A DNA stretch of 64,000 bases, taken from Nitrospirota bacterium (lineage in GTDB: Bacteria > JACPQY01). Both the position numbers and the translations under genes were made by a program. Under the pieces are notes generated by a model that did no database searches, was not told the origin of the DNA, and saw only the letters and a program-made list of their open reading frames with translations. The stretch is from the NCBI GenBank assembly GCA_016180645.1, contig JACPAV010000015.1, forward strand, positions 56,124-120,123, given 5' to 3'. This document shows positions 1 to 9,725 of this stretch, piece after piece (positions within the stretch are counted from its first letter, which is position 1; each line of letters begins with the position of its first letter).

Positions 1-336
1 AGGTGTTGTATTTGCCGTGACGAGTGGCGAGTGATGAGTGGCACGTTGAAAAACAGGTTGCGGACAACGATCCACGGGCCACGGAAAACGGACCTGTCTG
101 CCGTGCCGGGCACGGCACAGGCAGGTCGGACGCCCGTCCCGGTCGCCAACGTCCCATGACCCATCTATATCAAATGCGTGCGCGTCTTGGGCTTGGGAAT
201 GGTAGCCGACCCGTTGCGAGGAATCGGCCGGATGTCGTATCTCTCCATCGTCACAATCGGGTAGGCAAGATCGTCCACGACGTAGGTATCGGTCGATGGA
301 TTGCGCGGCATTGGCCATGCATAGGTCAGTAGGGTA
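1..336. other. Left-edge intergenic region with repeats
   Basis: No convincing complete gene is seen. Bases 3-20 read Val-Leu-Tyr-Leu-Pro-stop on the plus strand. That resembles the C-termini of the RCC1 proteins here (TNLP, TGLP and QNLP before stop), so the end of another such gene may lie off the left edge. Bases 22-42 are three 7-base units of the gagtggc type, and 91-127 is a long palindrome. On the minus strand, 165-310 encodes about 48 codons ending PKTRTHLI; it could be a small gene or remnant but matches no family I know. Confidence 0.4.
91..127. repeat. Imperfect palindrome, CTGTCTGC/GCACAGGCAG family
   Basis: A 37-base imperfect inverted repeat with arms gacctgtctg and caggcaggtc and a GC-rich stem between them. 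A related copy (ttgtctgc ... gcacaggcag) lies at 48437-48466 inside an RCC1 gene remnant, so this is a dispersed family rather than a local terminator. There is no T-run beside it. Confidence 0.6.
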
Positions 337-3300
337 ATGAAGCGTACCCTCCAATTCCTCCTCTGCGCCCTGGCTCTTTTTCTGCCTGCCTGCGCCGGCT
401 GCTCAAAGAAGTCCCGGAGCGGCGACGTCAGGCCGACACCGCCGATCAATGTGCCCGAAGACTCCATGGGCGTCCGTTTGGCCGTTCCCTTGACGGCGGC
501 GCAAGCCGCCGCCCTGGAGGGCGTGCGCGCGGGCGTTCGAGCCGGCGTCCGCGCGATCACGAGATCGGATGATATCACCCGCCCCGACGACCTCCAGGAA
601 GGAGGAAGTGCCGCAAGAGGGCACCCGGAAGGAATCGATGGAATCGGGCAGGGTACTTCGCAGCCTCCCGGAGCGGCTGACTTGGTCGCCGATATCTCCT
701 GGAATAATGAACTCGTCGCCGAGGGGGTTCGTGCCGGCGTGCGCGCCGGAGTCCGAGCCGGCATAAGAGCCGGGGTGAGGGCGGCCGCGGGCGGCGAGAC
801 CGAACCTATCCCAGGCGCACCGCCTAGAACAAGGGGCGGGTGGCGAGTCGCGAGTGGCGCGCAAGAATCGCCCGATCTTACATCGGGCGGATTTTCCCCC
901 GTAGCGCCCGATTTCGAGGCCGCAGGGACCGAATCGATCTTCTCGGCCTCGTCGGGCGGAGAATCGTCCGGTGTAAAACCGGACGCTACTGCTCGCCACG
1001 GGGAACTTCGCACGTCGCACTTCGCACCACGGCGCCAGGCGTCCGAGCCGCCTGCATTGGCCCTTGGCTTGGAACTCCATTTCTTCCTGCCCAAGCGACT
1101 GGCCCTCACGGGCCTCCACAACCTACAAGCCCGCTTCCGTCCGAGAGGGTACCCCGATCTTTCCCTGCTCGACGTTCGAGTGGAGGTCGAGATCGCCCGC
1201 GTACAGGAGTCGGAAGAGGCCGAGGCGGTTGAAACCATCGTGGAGCGGGAGATCGCCTCTGCCAACGTGCTCCTGCCGGACGACGACGCGGACGGCGTCG
1301 CCACGCTGATCGAGATGGCGACGCACCTCACGCTCTACGGCAGCAAGGAGGAGGCGGACAAGTCTCTTGAAGAAGCCGTAGCGGCGGCCACGAGCAACGA
1401 ACAACGGCCGACAAGCGACGACATTCAGTGGACCTTCTCCAAGCTGGAAAAGTTGCTCGAAAAAGAACTCGACGAAGGGGGCATCAAGACGGATATCGAC
1501 CTTGGGGAAATCGATCTGACGCCGCCGGATACCGCCATCTCATCGAACGTCGAACGTCGAACATCGAACAAGCCGTTCACCTTCATGTTCACATGCACCG
1601 AGGAAATCTGCGTCTATTCGTGCGCCTTGGACGGGGCGGCTCTTGCGATTTGCGCCTCACCCTTCACGGTCTCGTCGCTTGCCGACGGGGCCCACACGCT
1701 TTCCGTCCGGGCGAGCGATCCCATGGGCAACTCCGACGCAACCCCCGCCACATTCACATGGACCGTCGACACCACGCCGCCGGAGACCGCGCTGAGCGCC
1801 GTAGCGGGGCCTTCAGGCTCCGCTACGAGCGTGGCGAGCGGCGCGTTACTGAACAAGACCGAGATCACCTTTACCTTCTCCTGCTCCGATACGAGCAACG
1901 GGCAACGGGCAACGGGCAACGAGGCATGCACCTTCCAATGCTCTCTCGACTCCGCTCCATTCTCCCCCTGCTCATCGCCCACAACCCTCAACTCACAACC
2001 CGAAGGTGCCCACACCTTCAGCGTCCGCGCCGTCGATCCCGCGGGCAACGTTGACTCCACACCGGCAGAATTCACGTGGACGCTCGACACCGCCCCCCCG
2101 TCCGGCGTGTCCGTCTCCATTAACTCCGGGGCCACAAGTTCGACTTCGCTCTCGGTAAGCCTGTCCCTCTCGGCCGGCGGCGCGGAAGAGATGCAAATCG
2201 CCGCGGACGGGACGCCCGATACCGAGCCATTTGAGAAATACTCGGCCACCAAGGCCGTTATCCTTCCTGCCGGCGACGGCACAAGGATCGTCAAGGTCGT
2301 TTTCAGGGACGCCGCGGGCAATACCGCAACCGCGCAAGACGATATTCTCATGGATGCCGGCCCCCCCGGGTTCGGGGGGATAGCGTCTGCGACGGTCAAC
2401 TGCTCGGACCGGATCGATCTCGCGTGGACGGCGGCGACGGACGCCGTGACTGCGTCGTCAAGCATCGTCTATGAGATCTGTCGAAACACCGTGTCAGGAG
2501 CATGCAGCTCCACATGGACCGCGACGTACACAACGGCCGCGGGAGCGACGACTTTCACGGCGACCGGTCTTGCACAAGGGACTCCCTACTTCTTCGTCGT
2601 CCGGGCGCGCGACCAGTTGGCCAACGTCAGCGCCAATACCGAGCAAGCATCCGCCACCACTTCTACTCTCTCCACACCGGCGCTGCTCAGGCCGATGGCC
2701 GACACGTACACGGGCACGAACAAGAAGCCGACCTTCACATGGACGACCGCGAACTGCGCGGACCAGTACGAACTCCAAGCAGACGACACATCGAATTATT
2801 CGAGCGCCTTGGAAATCAACGAGACATCCCTTGCGTCGGCAACCTTCACCCCCATATCGAACATGCCGACTTCCCTCGTTCAGCCCGTCGGCACTCGCTA
2901 CTGGTGGCGCGTGAGGGCCAAGGACAACCAAGGCAACGTGTCCGGGTGGAGTTCGGCGAGAATTGTGAACGTGGGCCGGTTCGAGAACGATTTCAACGGC
3001 GACGGGTATGCGGACTGGATCGTCGGCGCCTACGGGCACGACGCGGGCGCAGGGGCCGGGGCAAACCGCGGCCGGGCGTACGTCTACCTCGGCGGGGGAA
3101 CGCTGGACGGCACGGCGGATCTCACGCTCAGCGGCGATGAAAACAACGCGCGCTACGGCTTCTCCGTGTCGGGGGCAGGCGACGTGAACGGTGATGGATA
3201 CGCGGACTGGATCGTCGGCGCCTACCTCCACGACGCCGGCGGAACAGACCGGGGACGCGCCTACCTCTACCTGGGTGGAAGCGGACTCGATGGGACGCCC

Positions 3301-4299
3301 GATCTCATGCTCAGTGGCGACGAGAACAGTGCCCAGTTCGGAATCATCGTAGCGCCTGCCGGAGACGTGAACGGAGACGGGTATGCCGACTGGCTTGTTG
3401 GAGCCTCCGGGCACGACGCGGGAGGCACGGATCGAGGCCGCGCCTACCTCTACCTCGGGGGAAGCGCCTTGGACGGCACGGCCGATCTCACGCTCAACGG
3501 CGACGAGAACAGCGCCAATCTCGGGATCTCGGCCTCCACGGCCGGCGACATCAATGGCGACGGGTATGCGGACTGGCTGGTCGGCGCCTACTTGCACGAC
3601 GCGGGGGGCACGGATCGGGGGCGCACTTACCTCTACCTCGGGGCAAGCGGTTTGGACGGCACGGCCGATCTGACATTTTCCGGCGACGAAAACAGCGCGA
3701 AGCTGGGCAACTGGGTTGCCACGGCCGGCGACGCCGACAACGACGGCTACGCGGACTGGCTGGTTGCCGCCTACCAGCATGACGCGGGGGCCGGAGCCGC
3801 CGCCGACCGGGGTCGAATCTATGTCTACCTTGGAGGAACGTCGCCTGACAGCTCCGCCGATTTGATTCTAAGCGGCGATGAGAACAGCGCCGAATTCGGC
3901 GTGACCGCAGCGTCGGCAGGAGATGCAAACGGCGACGGTTTCAGCGAGTGGATAGTTGGAGCATGGGCCCATGACGCCGGAGCCGGGGCCGCGGCGGACC
4001 GGGGACGCGCCTACGTGTTTCTCGGCGGCGCCTCGCTGGATGGCACGGCCGATCTTGTGCTGAGCGGCAACGAGAACGGCGCGTCGCTCGGCGATTCCGT
4101 CGCCTCGGTTGGAGACGCCAATGCGGACGGAAAGGCCGACTGGCTCGTCGGCGCCGACGGGCACGATGCGGGAGGCGGCGCGAGCGCCGACCGTGGACAG
4201 GCATACGTGTACCTCGGGGCGAATCCGCTCGACGGCACTTCCGACCTCACCCTGAGCGGCGATGAAGACCTGGCCTCCTTCGGCCTCTCGGTGTTCTAG
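337..4299 (+). CDS. Surface lipoprotein with Ig/FN3 modules and seven FG-GAP repeats
   Basis: Predicted secreted lipoprotein of 1320 residues; the signal peptide ends in a lipobox with Cys near residue 19 (LPAC). The N-terminal domain has the VPLTAAQAAALEGV motif shared with the neighbouring propeller proteins and two runs of GVRAGVRAG repeats (about 63-75 and 130-150). Residues about 168-225 are encoded largely by DNA repeats. Ig-like modules with paired Cys (about 405-600) and an FN3-like domain (about 680-780) follow. From about 884 there are seven FG-GAP units with Ca-binding DxNxDGxxDW motifs, matching one seven-bladed integrin-like propeller. The next gene starts directly after the stop (TAG then ATG), suggesting co-translation. 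The start has a modest AGGG Shine-Dalgarno. Surface or adhesive role is inferred; the partner is unknown. Confidence 0.85.
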   Translation: MKRTLQFLLCALALFLPACAGCSKKSRSGDVRPTPPINVPEDSMGVRLAVPLTAAQAAALEGVRAGVRAGVRAITRSDDITRPDDLQEGGSAARGHPEGIDGIGQGTSQPPGAADLVADISWNNELVAEGVRAGVRAGVRAGIRAGVRAAAGGETEPIPGAPPRTRGGWRVASGAQESPDLTSGGFSPVAPDFEAAGTESIFSASSGGESSGVKPDATARHGELRTSHFAPRRQASEPPALALGLELHFFLPKRLALTGLHNLQARFRPRGYPDLSLLDVRVEVEIARVQESEEAEAVETIVEREIASANVLLPDDDADGVATLIEMATHLTLYGSKEEADKSLEEAVAAATSNEQRPTSDDIQWTFSKLEKLLEKELDEGGIKTDIDLGEIDLTPPDTAISSNVERRTSNKPFTFMFTCTEEICVYSCALDGAALAICASPFTVSSLADGAHTLSVRASDPMGNSDATPATFTWTVDTTPPETALSAVAGPSGSATSVASGALLNKTEITFTFSCSDTSNGQRATGNEACTFQCSLDSAPFSPCSSPTTLNSQPEGAHTFSVRAVDPAGNVDSTPAEFTWTLDTAPPSGVSVSINSGATSSTSLSVSLSLSAGGAEEMQIAADGTPDTEPFEKYSATKAVILPAGDGTRIVKVVFRDAAGNTATAQDDILMDAGPPGFGGIASATVNCSDRIDLAWTAATDAVTASSSIVYEICRNTVSGACSSTWTATYTTAAGATTFTATGLAQGTPYFFVVRARDQLANVSANTEQASATTSTLSTPALLRPMADTYTGTNKKPTFTWTTANCADQYELQADDTSNYSSALEINETSLASATFTPISNMPTSLVQPVGTRYWWRVRAKDNQGNVSGWSSARIVNVGRFENDFNGDGYADWIVGAYGHDAGAGAGANRGRAYVYLGGGTLDGTADLTLSGDENNARYGFSVSGAGDVNGDGYADWIVGAYLHDAGGTDRGRAYLYLGGSGLDGTPDLMLSGDENSAQFGIIVAPAGDVNGDGYADWLVGASGHDAGGTDRGRAYLYLGGSALDGTADLTLNGDENSANLGISASTAGDINGDGYADWLVGAYLHDAGGTDRGRTYLYLGASGLDGTADLTFSGDENSAKLGNWVATAGDADNDGYADWLVAAYQHDAGAGAAADRGRIYVYLGGTSPDSSADLILSGDENSAEFGVTAASAGDANGDGFSEWIVGAWAHDAGAGAAADRGRAYVFLGGASLDGTADLVLSGNENGASLGDSVASVGDANADGKADWLVGADGHDAGGGASADRGQAYVYLGANPLDGTSDLTLSGDEDLASFGLSVF
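843..989 (+). repeat. Repeat cluster translated in frame within the FG-GAP gene
   Basis: This stretch of the gene is mostly short repeats: 7-base units (gagtcgc, gagtggc) at 844-859, a palindrome with 8-bp CGCCCGAT arms at 869-889, and a palindrome with 8-bp CGTCCGGT arms and gtaaa loop at 965-985 followed by ctac. The last unit recurs identically at 9789-9809 outside this gene. In protein it gives WRVASGAQ and SGVKPDAT, a low-complexity linker between the N-terminal domain and the Ig modules. Confidence 0.75.
1543..1570 (+). repeat. Four heptamers (tcgaacg) read in frame
   Basis: Four consecutive 7-base units tcgaacg/tcgaaca inside the FG-GAP gene, translated as SNVERRTSN at the border of an Ig-like module. 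A second heptamer run (gggcaac type) lies at 1895-1920 and is translated TSNGQRATGN. Confidence 0.8.
1801..1826 (+). repeat. Palindrome of the cTTCAGg family, in frame
   Basis: A 26-base inverted repeat with 12-bp arms (one mismatch) around a TC centre, translated as VAGPSGSAT within an Ig-like module boundary. Related palindromes centred on TTCAG or CTGAAG lie between genes at 9394-9409, 24077-24098, 45549-45564 and 45574-45589. Confidence 0.75.
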
Positions 4300-7200
4300 A
4301 TGACAACGTGTCATTGCGCTGCTATCCGCCGACCGGCGGAGCCGCGGCAATCTCGCGTGAAGCTTCCACTACTCCTCTTCCTCTCGTGCGCCCTGTTGCC
4401 GACATTGCTTTCCTGCAACCGCAGGGTTCCGGATGAGGACAGGGGCAGCCCCGTTACCCTCACAATTCCCCTGGCGCCGGAGCAGGCCGTGTTCCTAAGC
4501 GGCGTGTTGGACGATGTGGCCGCTGATGTCGTCCTGAACGACGAGACCGTCGCCACCGGCATTCGTGGCGGCATCGGAAGTGATGCTCAGCCTGGCGTCC
4601 GCGGGGGCATCCGCGGCATCGCTCTTCGACGGGCTCATGGCAAACGTGAAACCGCTCGTGCCGATCCCGTCGAAGCAAGACGCCAAGCGGACGATGAAGG
4701 CGCTTTTACTTTCGCCATCACCTTTTTCCTTCCCCCCAACTCGCCACTGGCCACCAGCGACTCCCCACTTCCCCTCACCTGCCGCCTGCGTTCGATCGCA
4801 AACCCCGACCTCGTCTACCTCGAAACCAAGACGGTTCTGGAATGGGCTGCGGACAACGGGCAGCCGGAGACCGGCGACGCATTTGGGATCGACCTGCCCG
4901 ACGACGATGGCGACGGCGTTTCCAACCTCGTGGAGGTCGCCTCCTCGTTCACCCTGAGCGTCGTCGAAGGGGGCGCTTCGACGGGCTCAACACGAGCGGC
5001 GCTTGAGCAAGCATGGGCCGCAGCCACTGACACGGAGCGACGACCCACAGCCGCCGACCTCCAAACCGCCTTCCAAGTCCTCGGTCAGAACCTTCAGACC
5101 AAGCTCAACCGGGAGTCTAAAACGTCCGGTCAAGACTCCCAAACTCTTGGACCCCTGAGCCTTGAAACTCCCGATTTTTCCCCACCGGAGACCACGATCA
5201 CCAACGAGGCCCTCGCCAAGCGCCCGAAATGTCTGGTGGGCAAGGAACTGACGTTCGTCCTGAAGTGCTCCTATCCGGCGCATGACAGCCAATGTACGTT
5301 CCGCTGCTCGCTGGATGGTGGGGAATGGAAGCCTTGCGTATCTTCGGTCACCCTGAGCGTGGTCGAAGGGTCTCATGTTCTTTCCGTTCGGGCCGTGGAT
5401 AGCTTGGGAACCCCTGACCCAACGCCTGCCGAAGTCATTTTCGCCGTCGTGTCCAAGTTCGGCCCGGGCGACCCCCTCTTCCCCGGCGAGACGGCCGAGG
5501 TCATGGTCTCCCCGCAGGGAGGATCGGTGTCGGCGGACACGGGCAATGTGAGTCTCAACTTTCCTTCGGGCGCGCTGAGTGCGGACGCCACCCTTACCGT
5601 TACCAAGCTCGACCCATCAACTTTCCCCTCCCCCTCGACGGGGGAGGGTGCGGGTGGGGGTGGTCCTATCGGATCGATTTACGAATTCGGCCCCGAGGGA
5701 ACGGTGTTCAACGCGTCTGTGGAGATGAGGTTGGCATATCAAGATGCGGATGTTCCTTCCGGAGTCGACGAGGCCAAGCTGGCCTTGGCGACCGAGGTGA
5801 ACGGAGCCTGGCAGGTGATTCCTGGGTCGGGCGCCGATGTCACCCTGAACGAGGTGAAGGGCTTGGTCGACCATTTCTCCCGGTTCAGCCGGATTCAGGA
5901 CACCACTCCACCCCCCGCGCCGGACCCTGCGAAGCTCACTGTGACAATGAATCCACCTGGCGCCGGTGATGCCCTGAGCGGGGCCGCGGGCGCGGTGGAG
6001 GCCTTGGCCGTGGTCCGTGTGTACAAGGATGGTCTCCTGACGACCTCTATCGGTTCCGGGCAGGCCACGGGCAATGGATCACTGATCGCGATTTCGATCG
6101 GTGACAATCAGGCGGATGCGAACAACAAGATTTACCTCATCGCCGTAGACAAGGCGGGCAACATGAGCCCGGTAACAACCATGACCAACGACATCATGCC
6201 TCCGGACACGTCTTTCGTAGGGGCGGGCTTGCCCGCCCTCCTGAGCAACTCCATTTCCGCAACATTCACCTTCACGTCCACCGACACGACGGCGACTTTC
6301 CAGTGTTCCGTGGACAGCGCAGCCTATTCCACCTGCCTCAGTCCGCTCGTCCTGAGCGTGTCGAAGGACGGTCTCCACACCTTCGGCGTTCGCGCTGTAG
6401 ATCAAGCCGGCAATCCGGACCCGACCCCCGCCTCCCACACCTGGACTCTGGATACGACGCCTCCGAACACGCTCTTCGTAGGGGCGGGCTTGCCCGCCCT
6501 CCTGACCAATTCCACGTCCGCCTCGTTCTCCTTCACATCCAATGATACGGCTGCCACTTTCGCGTGCAGTCTGGATGGTGCGACCTTCGCCTCCTGCACC
6601 TCGCCCAAGACGTACACCTCAATCCCGGACGGCCCTCATACCTTCCAAGTGAAAGCAACAGACCAGGCCGGCAACGAGTCCGCTGCCGCCTCATACACGT
6701 GGACGATCAACACGATCCCACCCGACACGATACCCCCCACGTTTGCGGGCCTGGTCTCCGCCACGGCGGTCTCCACTTCCCAGATTGACCTCACGTGGTC
6801 CCCTGGCTCCGACAATCTCAGTCCCGCCTCGGATATCACCTACGAAATCTGCCGGGCGACCGGCGCCGGTGCCTGCACATCGACCTTCACCGCCACCTAC
6901 ATCACCTCCGCGGGTGCGACTTCTTACAGCGTCCCGAGTCTCGCGTCCGGCGTCCGCTATTATTTCGTCGCAAGAGCCAGAGACCAAGCCGGCAACATCG
7001 ACGCCAACACAACCGAGAAATCTGCCCTCACATGGTCAAGCGGAGTAGTCCAGGCAATCAGTGCCCACCGAAGTTTCCACACCTGTGGGCTCCTTTCTGA
7101 CGGAACGGTCAAATGCTGGGGAGTTAATTCTTTGGGTCAATGCGGAAACGGAGCGACAACGCTCCAGCAGACGACCCCTGTGGCTGTTAGCTCGCTTACG

Positions 7201-9273
7201 GGCGTTGTGACGCTGGGGGCTGGGGGTGGTGGTTCCGGCAGCGCGAATGGTCACACATGTGCGGTTCTGTCCGATGGCACGGTCAGGTGCTGGGGGGCGA
7301 ACAGTGCTGGCCAACTGGGCGATGGGACAACGTCGCCTCGGACCACTCCCGTCGCTGTCAGTGGCCTCGCCGGTGCCGTCACTGTCGCGGGCGGATGGAA
7401 GCACACCTGTGCTGTCATTTCGGACGGTTCGGTCAAGTGCTGGGGGTACAACCTCCAAGGTCAGCTTGGGGACGGGACGACAGCTAACGGATTGACTTCT
7501 GCGGCTGTCTCGTCGCTCACCGGTGCTGTTGCAGTCGGGGCAGGGAGCAGTCACACGTGCGCGCTGGTATCCGACAGCACAGTGAAATGCTGGGGATTCA
7601 ATGGTTATGGTTCCCTGGGGGATGGAACGACAGCCGATAAGCTCACCCCCGTCGCGGTGTCGGCTCTTTCCGGCGTGATGGCCTTAGCCATAGGGACTTT
7701 CCAGACCTGCGCGCTTCTTTCGGACGGGACGGTCAAATGCTGGGGACGCAATGAGTCTGGTCAGCTTGGGGACGGGACAACAGTCAACACACCCACTCCC
7801 GTCGCGGTTAGCAATCTTACGGGGGCAACGGCCATAGGCGCAGGAAACATTTACACCTGCTCACTCGTTTCCGATGGGACGGTCAAATGCTGGGGGTCCA
7901 ATAGCTTCGGTCAGCTCGGCGATGGAACGAATGTTGACAAGGCAACTCCTGTTGTCGTCAGCGGCCTTACAAGCGCAATGGCCGTCACAGTTGGGTACCA
8001 GCACACCTGTTCGCTCCTATCGGACGGGACGCCCAAATGCTGGGGATACAACTTTCTCGGCCAACTAGGCGATGGCACCACGGCGACCAAGCCGACGCCC
8101 GTCGCCGTGACCTCTCTCGCCGGCCCGCTCGGCGTGAAACTCCCGCGCCTCCACGAATCCACCGCCTCCGGCGCCCCCGCCCGCCCCTTCCGTGAAGGGA
8201 TCCGTACGGGTGGCAATAGCATTTCAGGCAACACATGCGTACTGGTTTCAGATGGAACAGTGAGGTGCTGGGGATCCAACGCTGACGGGCAGCTTGGCGA
8301 CGGAACAACCGTTGACAAGACAAGACCCGTAACGGTGTCTTCTCTGACCAGTGCAGTTGCAGTTGCCACCAGGGGCCCTTCCGTGTGTGCGCTGGCATCG
8401 GATGGCAGCATCAAGTGTTGGGGAAAGAACTCATCCGGCCAACTGGGAGACGGGACATCCGTGAGCAGAACTGTTCCCGTGGCGGTTTCCGGGCTGACCG
8501 CGGCTATCGCGATCAGCGCGGGAGGCTCTCATGCCTGCGCTCTAGCGTCCGACGGAACCGTCAAATGCTGGGGAAGCAATGCTGGAGGTCAACTCGGCGA
8601 TGGGACAACGGTGAATTCACTCACGCCGTTGACCGTAACTGCGCTTGTGGATGCCATCGCTGTCAGTGCGGGGCTCATCCACACGTGCGCGCTCCTCTCG
8701 GATGGTAGCGCCAAGTGCTGGGGGGATAACCCGTACGGTCAGCTTGGCGATGGAACGAATGTTGACAAGGCAACTCCTGTGCTGGTGTCCACACTAACTT
8801 CTTCGATCTCGCTCGCGTCAGGTGGTTCCCACACGTGCGCCTTGGGATCGGATGGGACCGTGAAATGCTGGGGAGCCAATGGCAATAATCAGCTTGGAGA
8901 TGGGTCAACCGGTGCATCGGGAAGAACCCCCGTGACAGTTACTTCGCTGTCAAGCGTGGTTGCGATAACTGCCGGCGGCTCCATCTCGATAGCTGGCGAC
9001 CATACATGCGCGGTGATCTCGGACGGAACAGTCAAGTGTTGGGGAGCGAATTGGAAAGGGCAGTTGGGTGACGGCACGACGGCCTTTAGATCAACCCCCA
9101 TAGTAATCTCCGGACTTTCGGGCGTTCTTGCCGTCAGCGCCGGCTTCGACCATACCTGCGGCCTTCTGGGCAACGGCTCCGTCTTGTGTTGGGGAAACAA
9201 CAAGTACGGCTCGCTCGGCGACGGGACGACGGTGAATCGGTTGACGCCCGTCCCGGTGACCAACCTGCCGTGA
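4300..9273 (+). CDS. RCC1-repeat giant lipoprotein (7+7 blades)
   Basis: Predicted secreted lipoprotein of 1657 residues with a lipobox Cys near residue 39. The N-terminal IPLAPEQAVFLSGV segment is homologous in pattern to the N-termini of the proteins at 337 and 30634. It is followed by Cys-paired Ig-like modules, a ZU5-like GGSVSADTG segment near 405, more Ig-like repeats, and an FN3-like domain near 815-910. The last 740 residues are RCC1 units of the form [17 protein letters not shown]...GQLGDGTT. Seven lie before and seven after a 26-residue linker at 8122-8199, implying two seven-bladed propellers. Several linkers are encoded by dispersed DNA repeats. The start abuts the stop of the upstream FG-GAP gene. 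Function is unknown; envelope display or protein binding is plausible. The first 20 residues may be upstream of the true start (GTG at 4357). Confidence 0.85.
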   Translation: MTTCHCAAIRRPAEPRQSRVKLPLLLFLSCALLPTLLSCNRRVPDEDRGSPVTLTIPLAPEQAVFLSGVLDDVAADVVLNDETVATGIRGGIGSDAQPGVRGGIRGIALRRAHGKRETARADPVEARRQADDEGAFTFAITFFLPPNSPLATSDSPLPLTCRLRSIANPDLVYLETKTVLEWAADNGQPETGDAFGIDLPDDDGDGVSNLVEVASSFTLSVVEGGASTGSTRAALEQAWAAATDTERRPTAADLQTAFQVLGQNLQTKLNRESKTSGQDSQTLGPLSLETPDFSPPETTITNEALAKRPKCLVGKELTFVLKCSYPAHDSQCTFRCSLDGGEWKPCVSSVTLSVVEGSHVLSVRAVDSLGTPDPTPAEVIFAVVSKFGPGDPLFPGETAEVMVSPQGGSVSADTGNVSLNFPSGALSADATLTVTKLDPSTFPSPSTGEGAGGGGPIGSIYEFGPEGTVFNASVEMRLAYQDADVPSGVDEAKLALATEVNGAWQVIPGSGADVTLNEVKGLVDHFSRFSRIQDTTPPPAPDPAKLTVTMNPPGAGDALSGAAGAVEALAVVRVYKDGLLTTSIGSGQATGNGSLIAISIGDNQADANNKIYLIAVDKAGNMSPVTTMTNDIMPPDTSFVGAGLPALLSNSISATFTFTSTDTTATFQCSVDSAAYSTCLSPLVLSVSKDGLHTFGVRAVDQAGNPDPTPASHTWTLDTTPPNTLFVGAGLPALLTNSTSASFSFTSNDTAATFACSLDGATFASCTSPKTYTSIPDGPHTFQVKATDQAGNESAAASYTWTINTIPPDTIPPTFAGLVSATAVSTSQIDLTWSPGSDNLSPASDITYEICRATGAGACTSTFTATYITSAGATSYSVPSLASGVRYYFVARARDQAGNIDANTTEKSALTWSSGVVQAISAHRSFHTCGLLSDGTVKCWGVNSLGQCGNGATTLQQTTPVAVSSLTGVVTLGAGGGGSGSANGHTCAVLSDGTVRCWGANSAGQLGDGTTSPRTTPVAVSGLAGAVTVAGGWKHTCAVISDGSVKCWGYNLQGQLGDGTTANGLTSAAVSSLTGAVAVGAGSSHTCALVSDSTVKCWGFNGYGSLGDGTTADKLTPVAVSALSGVMALAIGTFQTCALLSDGTVKCWGRNESGQLGDGTTVNTPTPVAVSNLTGATAIGAGNIYTCSLVSDGTVKCWGSNSFGQLGDGTNVDKATPVVVSGLTSAMAVTVGYQHTCSLLSDGTPKCWGYNFLGQLGDGTTATKPTPVAVTSLAGPLGVKLPRLHESTASGAPARPFREGIRTGGNSISGNTCVLVSDGTVRCWGSNADGQLGDGTTVDKTRPVTVSSLTSAVAVATRGPSVCALASDGSIKCWGKNSSGQLGDGTSVSRTVPVAVSGLTAAIAISAGGSHACALASDGTVKCWGSNAGGQLGDGTTVNSLTPLTVTALVDAIAVSAGLIHTCALLSDGSAKCWGDNPYGQLGDGTNVDKATPVLVSTLTSSISLASGGSHTCALGSDGTVKCWGANGNNQLGDGSTGASGRTPVTVTSLSSVVAITAGGSISIAGDHTCAVISDGTVKCWGANWKGQLGDGTTAFRSTPIVISGLSGVLAVSAGFDHTCGLLGNGSVLCWGNNKYGSLGDGTTVNRLTPVPVTNLP
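4949..6372 (+). repeat. In-frame dispersed repeats in the RCC1 gene
   Basis: Several repeat families are read through here. CCCTGAGCG..CGAAGG elements occur near 4951, 5350, 5843 and 6346 (peptides TLSVVEGG, TLSVVEGS, TLNEVKGL, LSVSKDG). A CCTCCCCC/GGGGGAGG hairpin lies near 5627-5649. Two identical GGGCGGGCttGCCCGCCC palindromes preceded by gtag lie at 6221-6238 and 6482-6499, each translated VGAGLPALL at the start of an Ig-like repeat. Confidence 0.8.
8122..8199 (+). other. Conserved inter-propeller linker
   Basis: Encodes 26 residues, GPLGVKLPRL plus [16 protein letters not shown], exactly between RCC1 blades 7 and 8. Nearly the same peptide sits between blades 7 and 8 of the other two RCC1 proteins here (19600-19680 and 31528-31605). 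Confidence 0.85.
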
Positions 9274-9360
9274 TGTATGTGATCTCGGCACTCGATATTG
9301 CGAACCGCCCCGGTATCGAACCTACCGTAAGGGGTGATGGGGTGGGGATGAGACTCTTCG

Positions 9361-9415
9361 GTAGGCGCACCCTTCACGGGTGCGTCCTCAAGCGCAGGCT
9401 GAAGCCTGCGGCTAC
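9361..9415. repeat. Two palindromic elements downstream of the RCC1 gene
   Basis: GCGCACCC/GGGTGCGT arms around ttcac at about 9366-9384, then GCAGGCTgaAGCCTGC at 9394-9409 flanked by ctac. They lie after the RCC1 stop and could fold in the transcript, but there is no T-run and the second belongs to a dispersed family. Confidence 0.65.
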
Positions 9416-9450
9416 CATGGGGTAGGGGGGTGGGGATGAGAGAAAAGTCG

Positions 9451-9705
9451 TCAGCGAGACGTCAAGCGCCGGATCGTCTCGATGTACTCGCCCGCAGCTC
9501 GAAGGTCCCGCTCAATGATCTTGGCCGAGATAACTTCCATGTATCCCGCCGCAACATGTAAGCGAGAATGAAAGTTCGCAAATTTCCCCTTTATGTCTTC
9601 CTTCCGGATTTCAGGGACACGCTTTTCCAAGTCGATCAGATCCTCCTCCTTGCGGTGCGTCCCCGCCGTAATCTTCTTGTGGAAGCGGTCCTGCCTCGTA
9701 GCCAT
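9451..9705 (-). CDS. Hypothetical 84-residue protein
   Basis: Predicted 84-residue soluble, Lys/Arg- and Glu-rich protein (begins MATRQDRFHKK, ends ETIRRLTSR) with a helix-prone composition. I do not recognise a family. The frame can be extended upstream, but that extension is encoded by intergenic palindromes, so I chose the ATG at 9705. The Shine-Dalgarno is weak. It lies between repeat clusters, convergent with the RCC1 gene. Confidence 0.45.
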   Translation of the reverse strand: MATRQDRFHKKITAGTHRKEEDLIDLEKRVPEIRKEDIKGKFANFHSRLHVAAGYMEVISAKIIERDLRAAGEYIETIRRLTSR

Positions 9706-9725
9706 GTCGCACTCAACATCAATTC

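Noticed and set aside
165..1331. 388-codon minus-strand frame opposite the FG-GAP gene
   Set aside because: Mostly antisense to the GVRA repeats. Only its last ~48 codons lie outside the gene, and these are noted as a low-confidence remnant.
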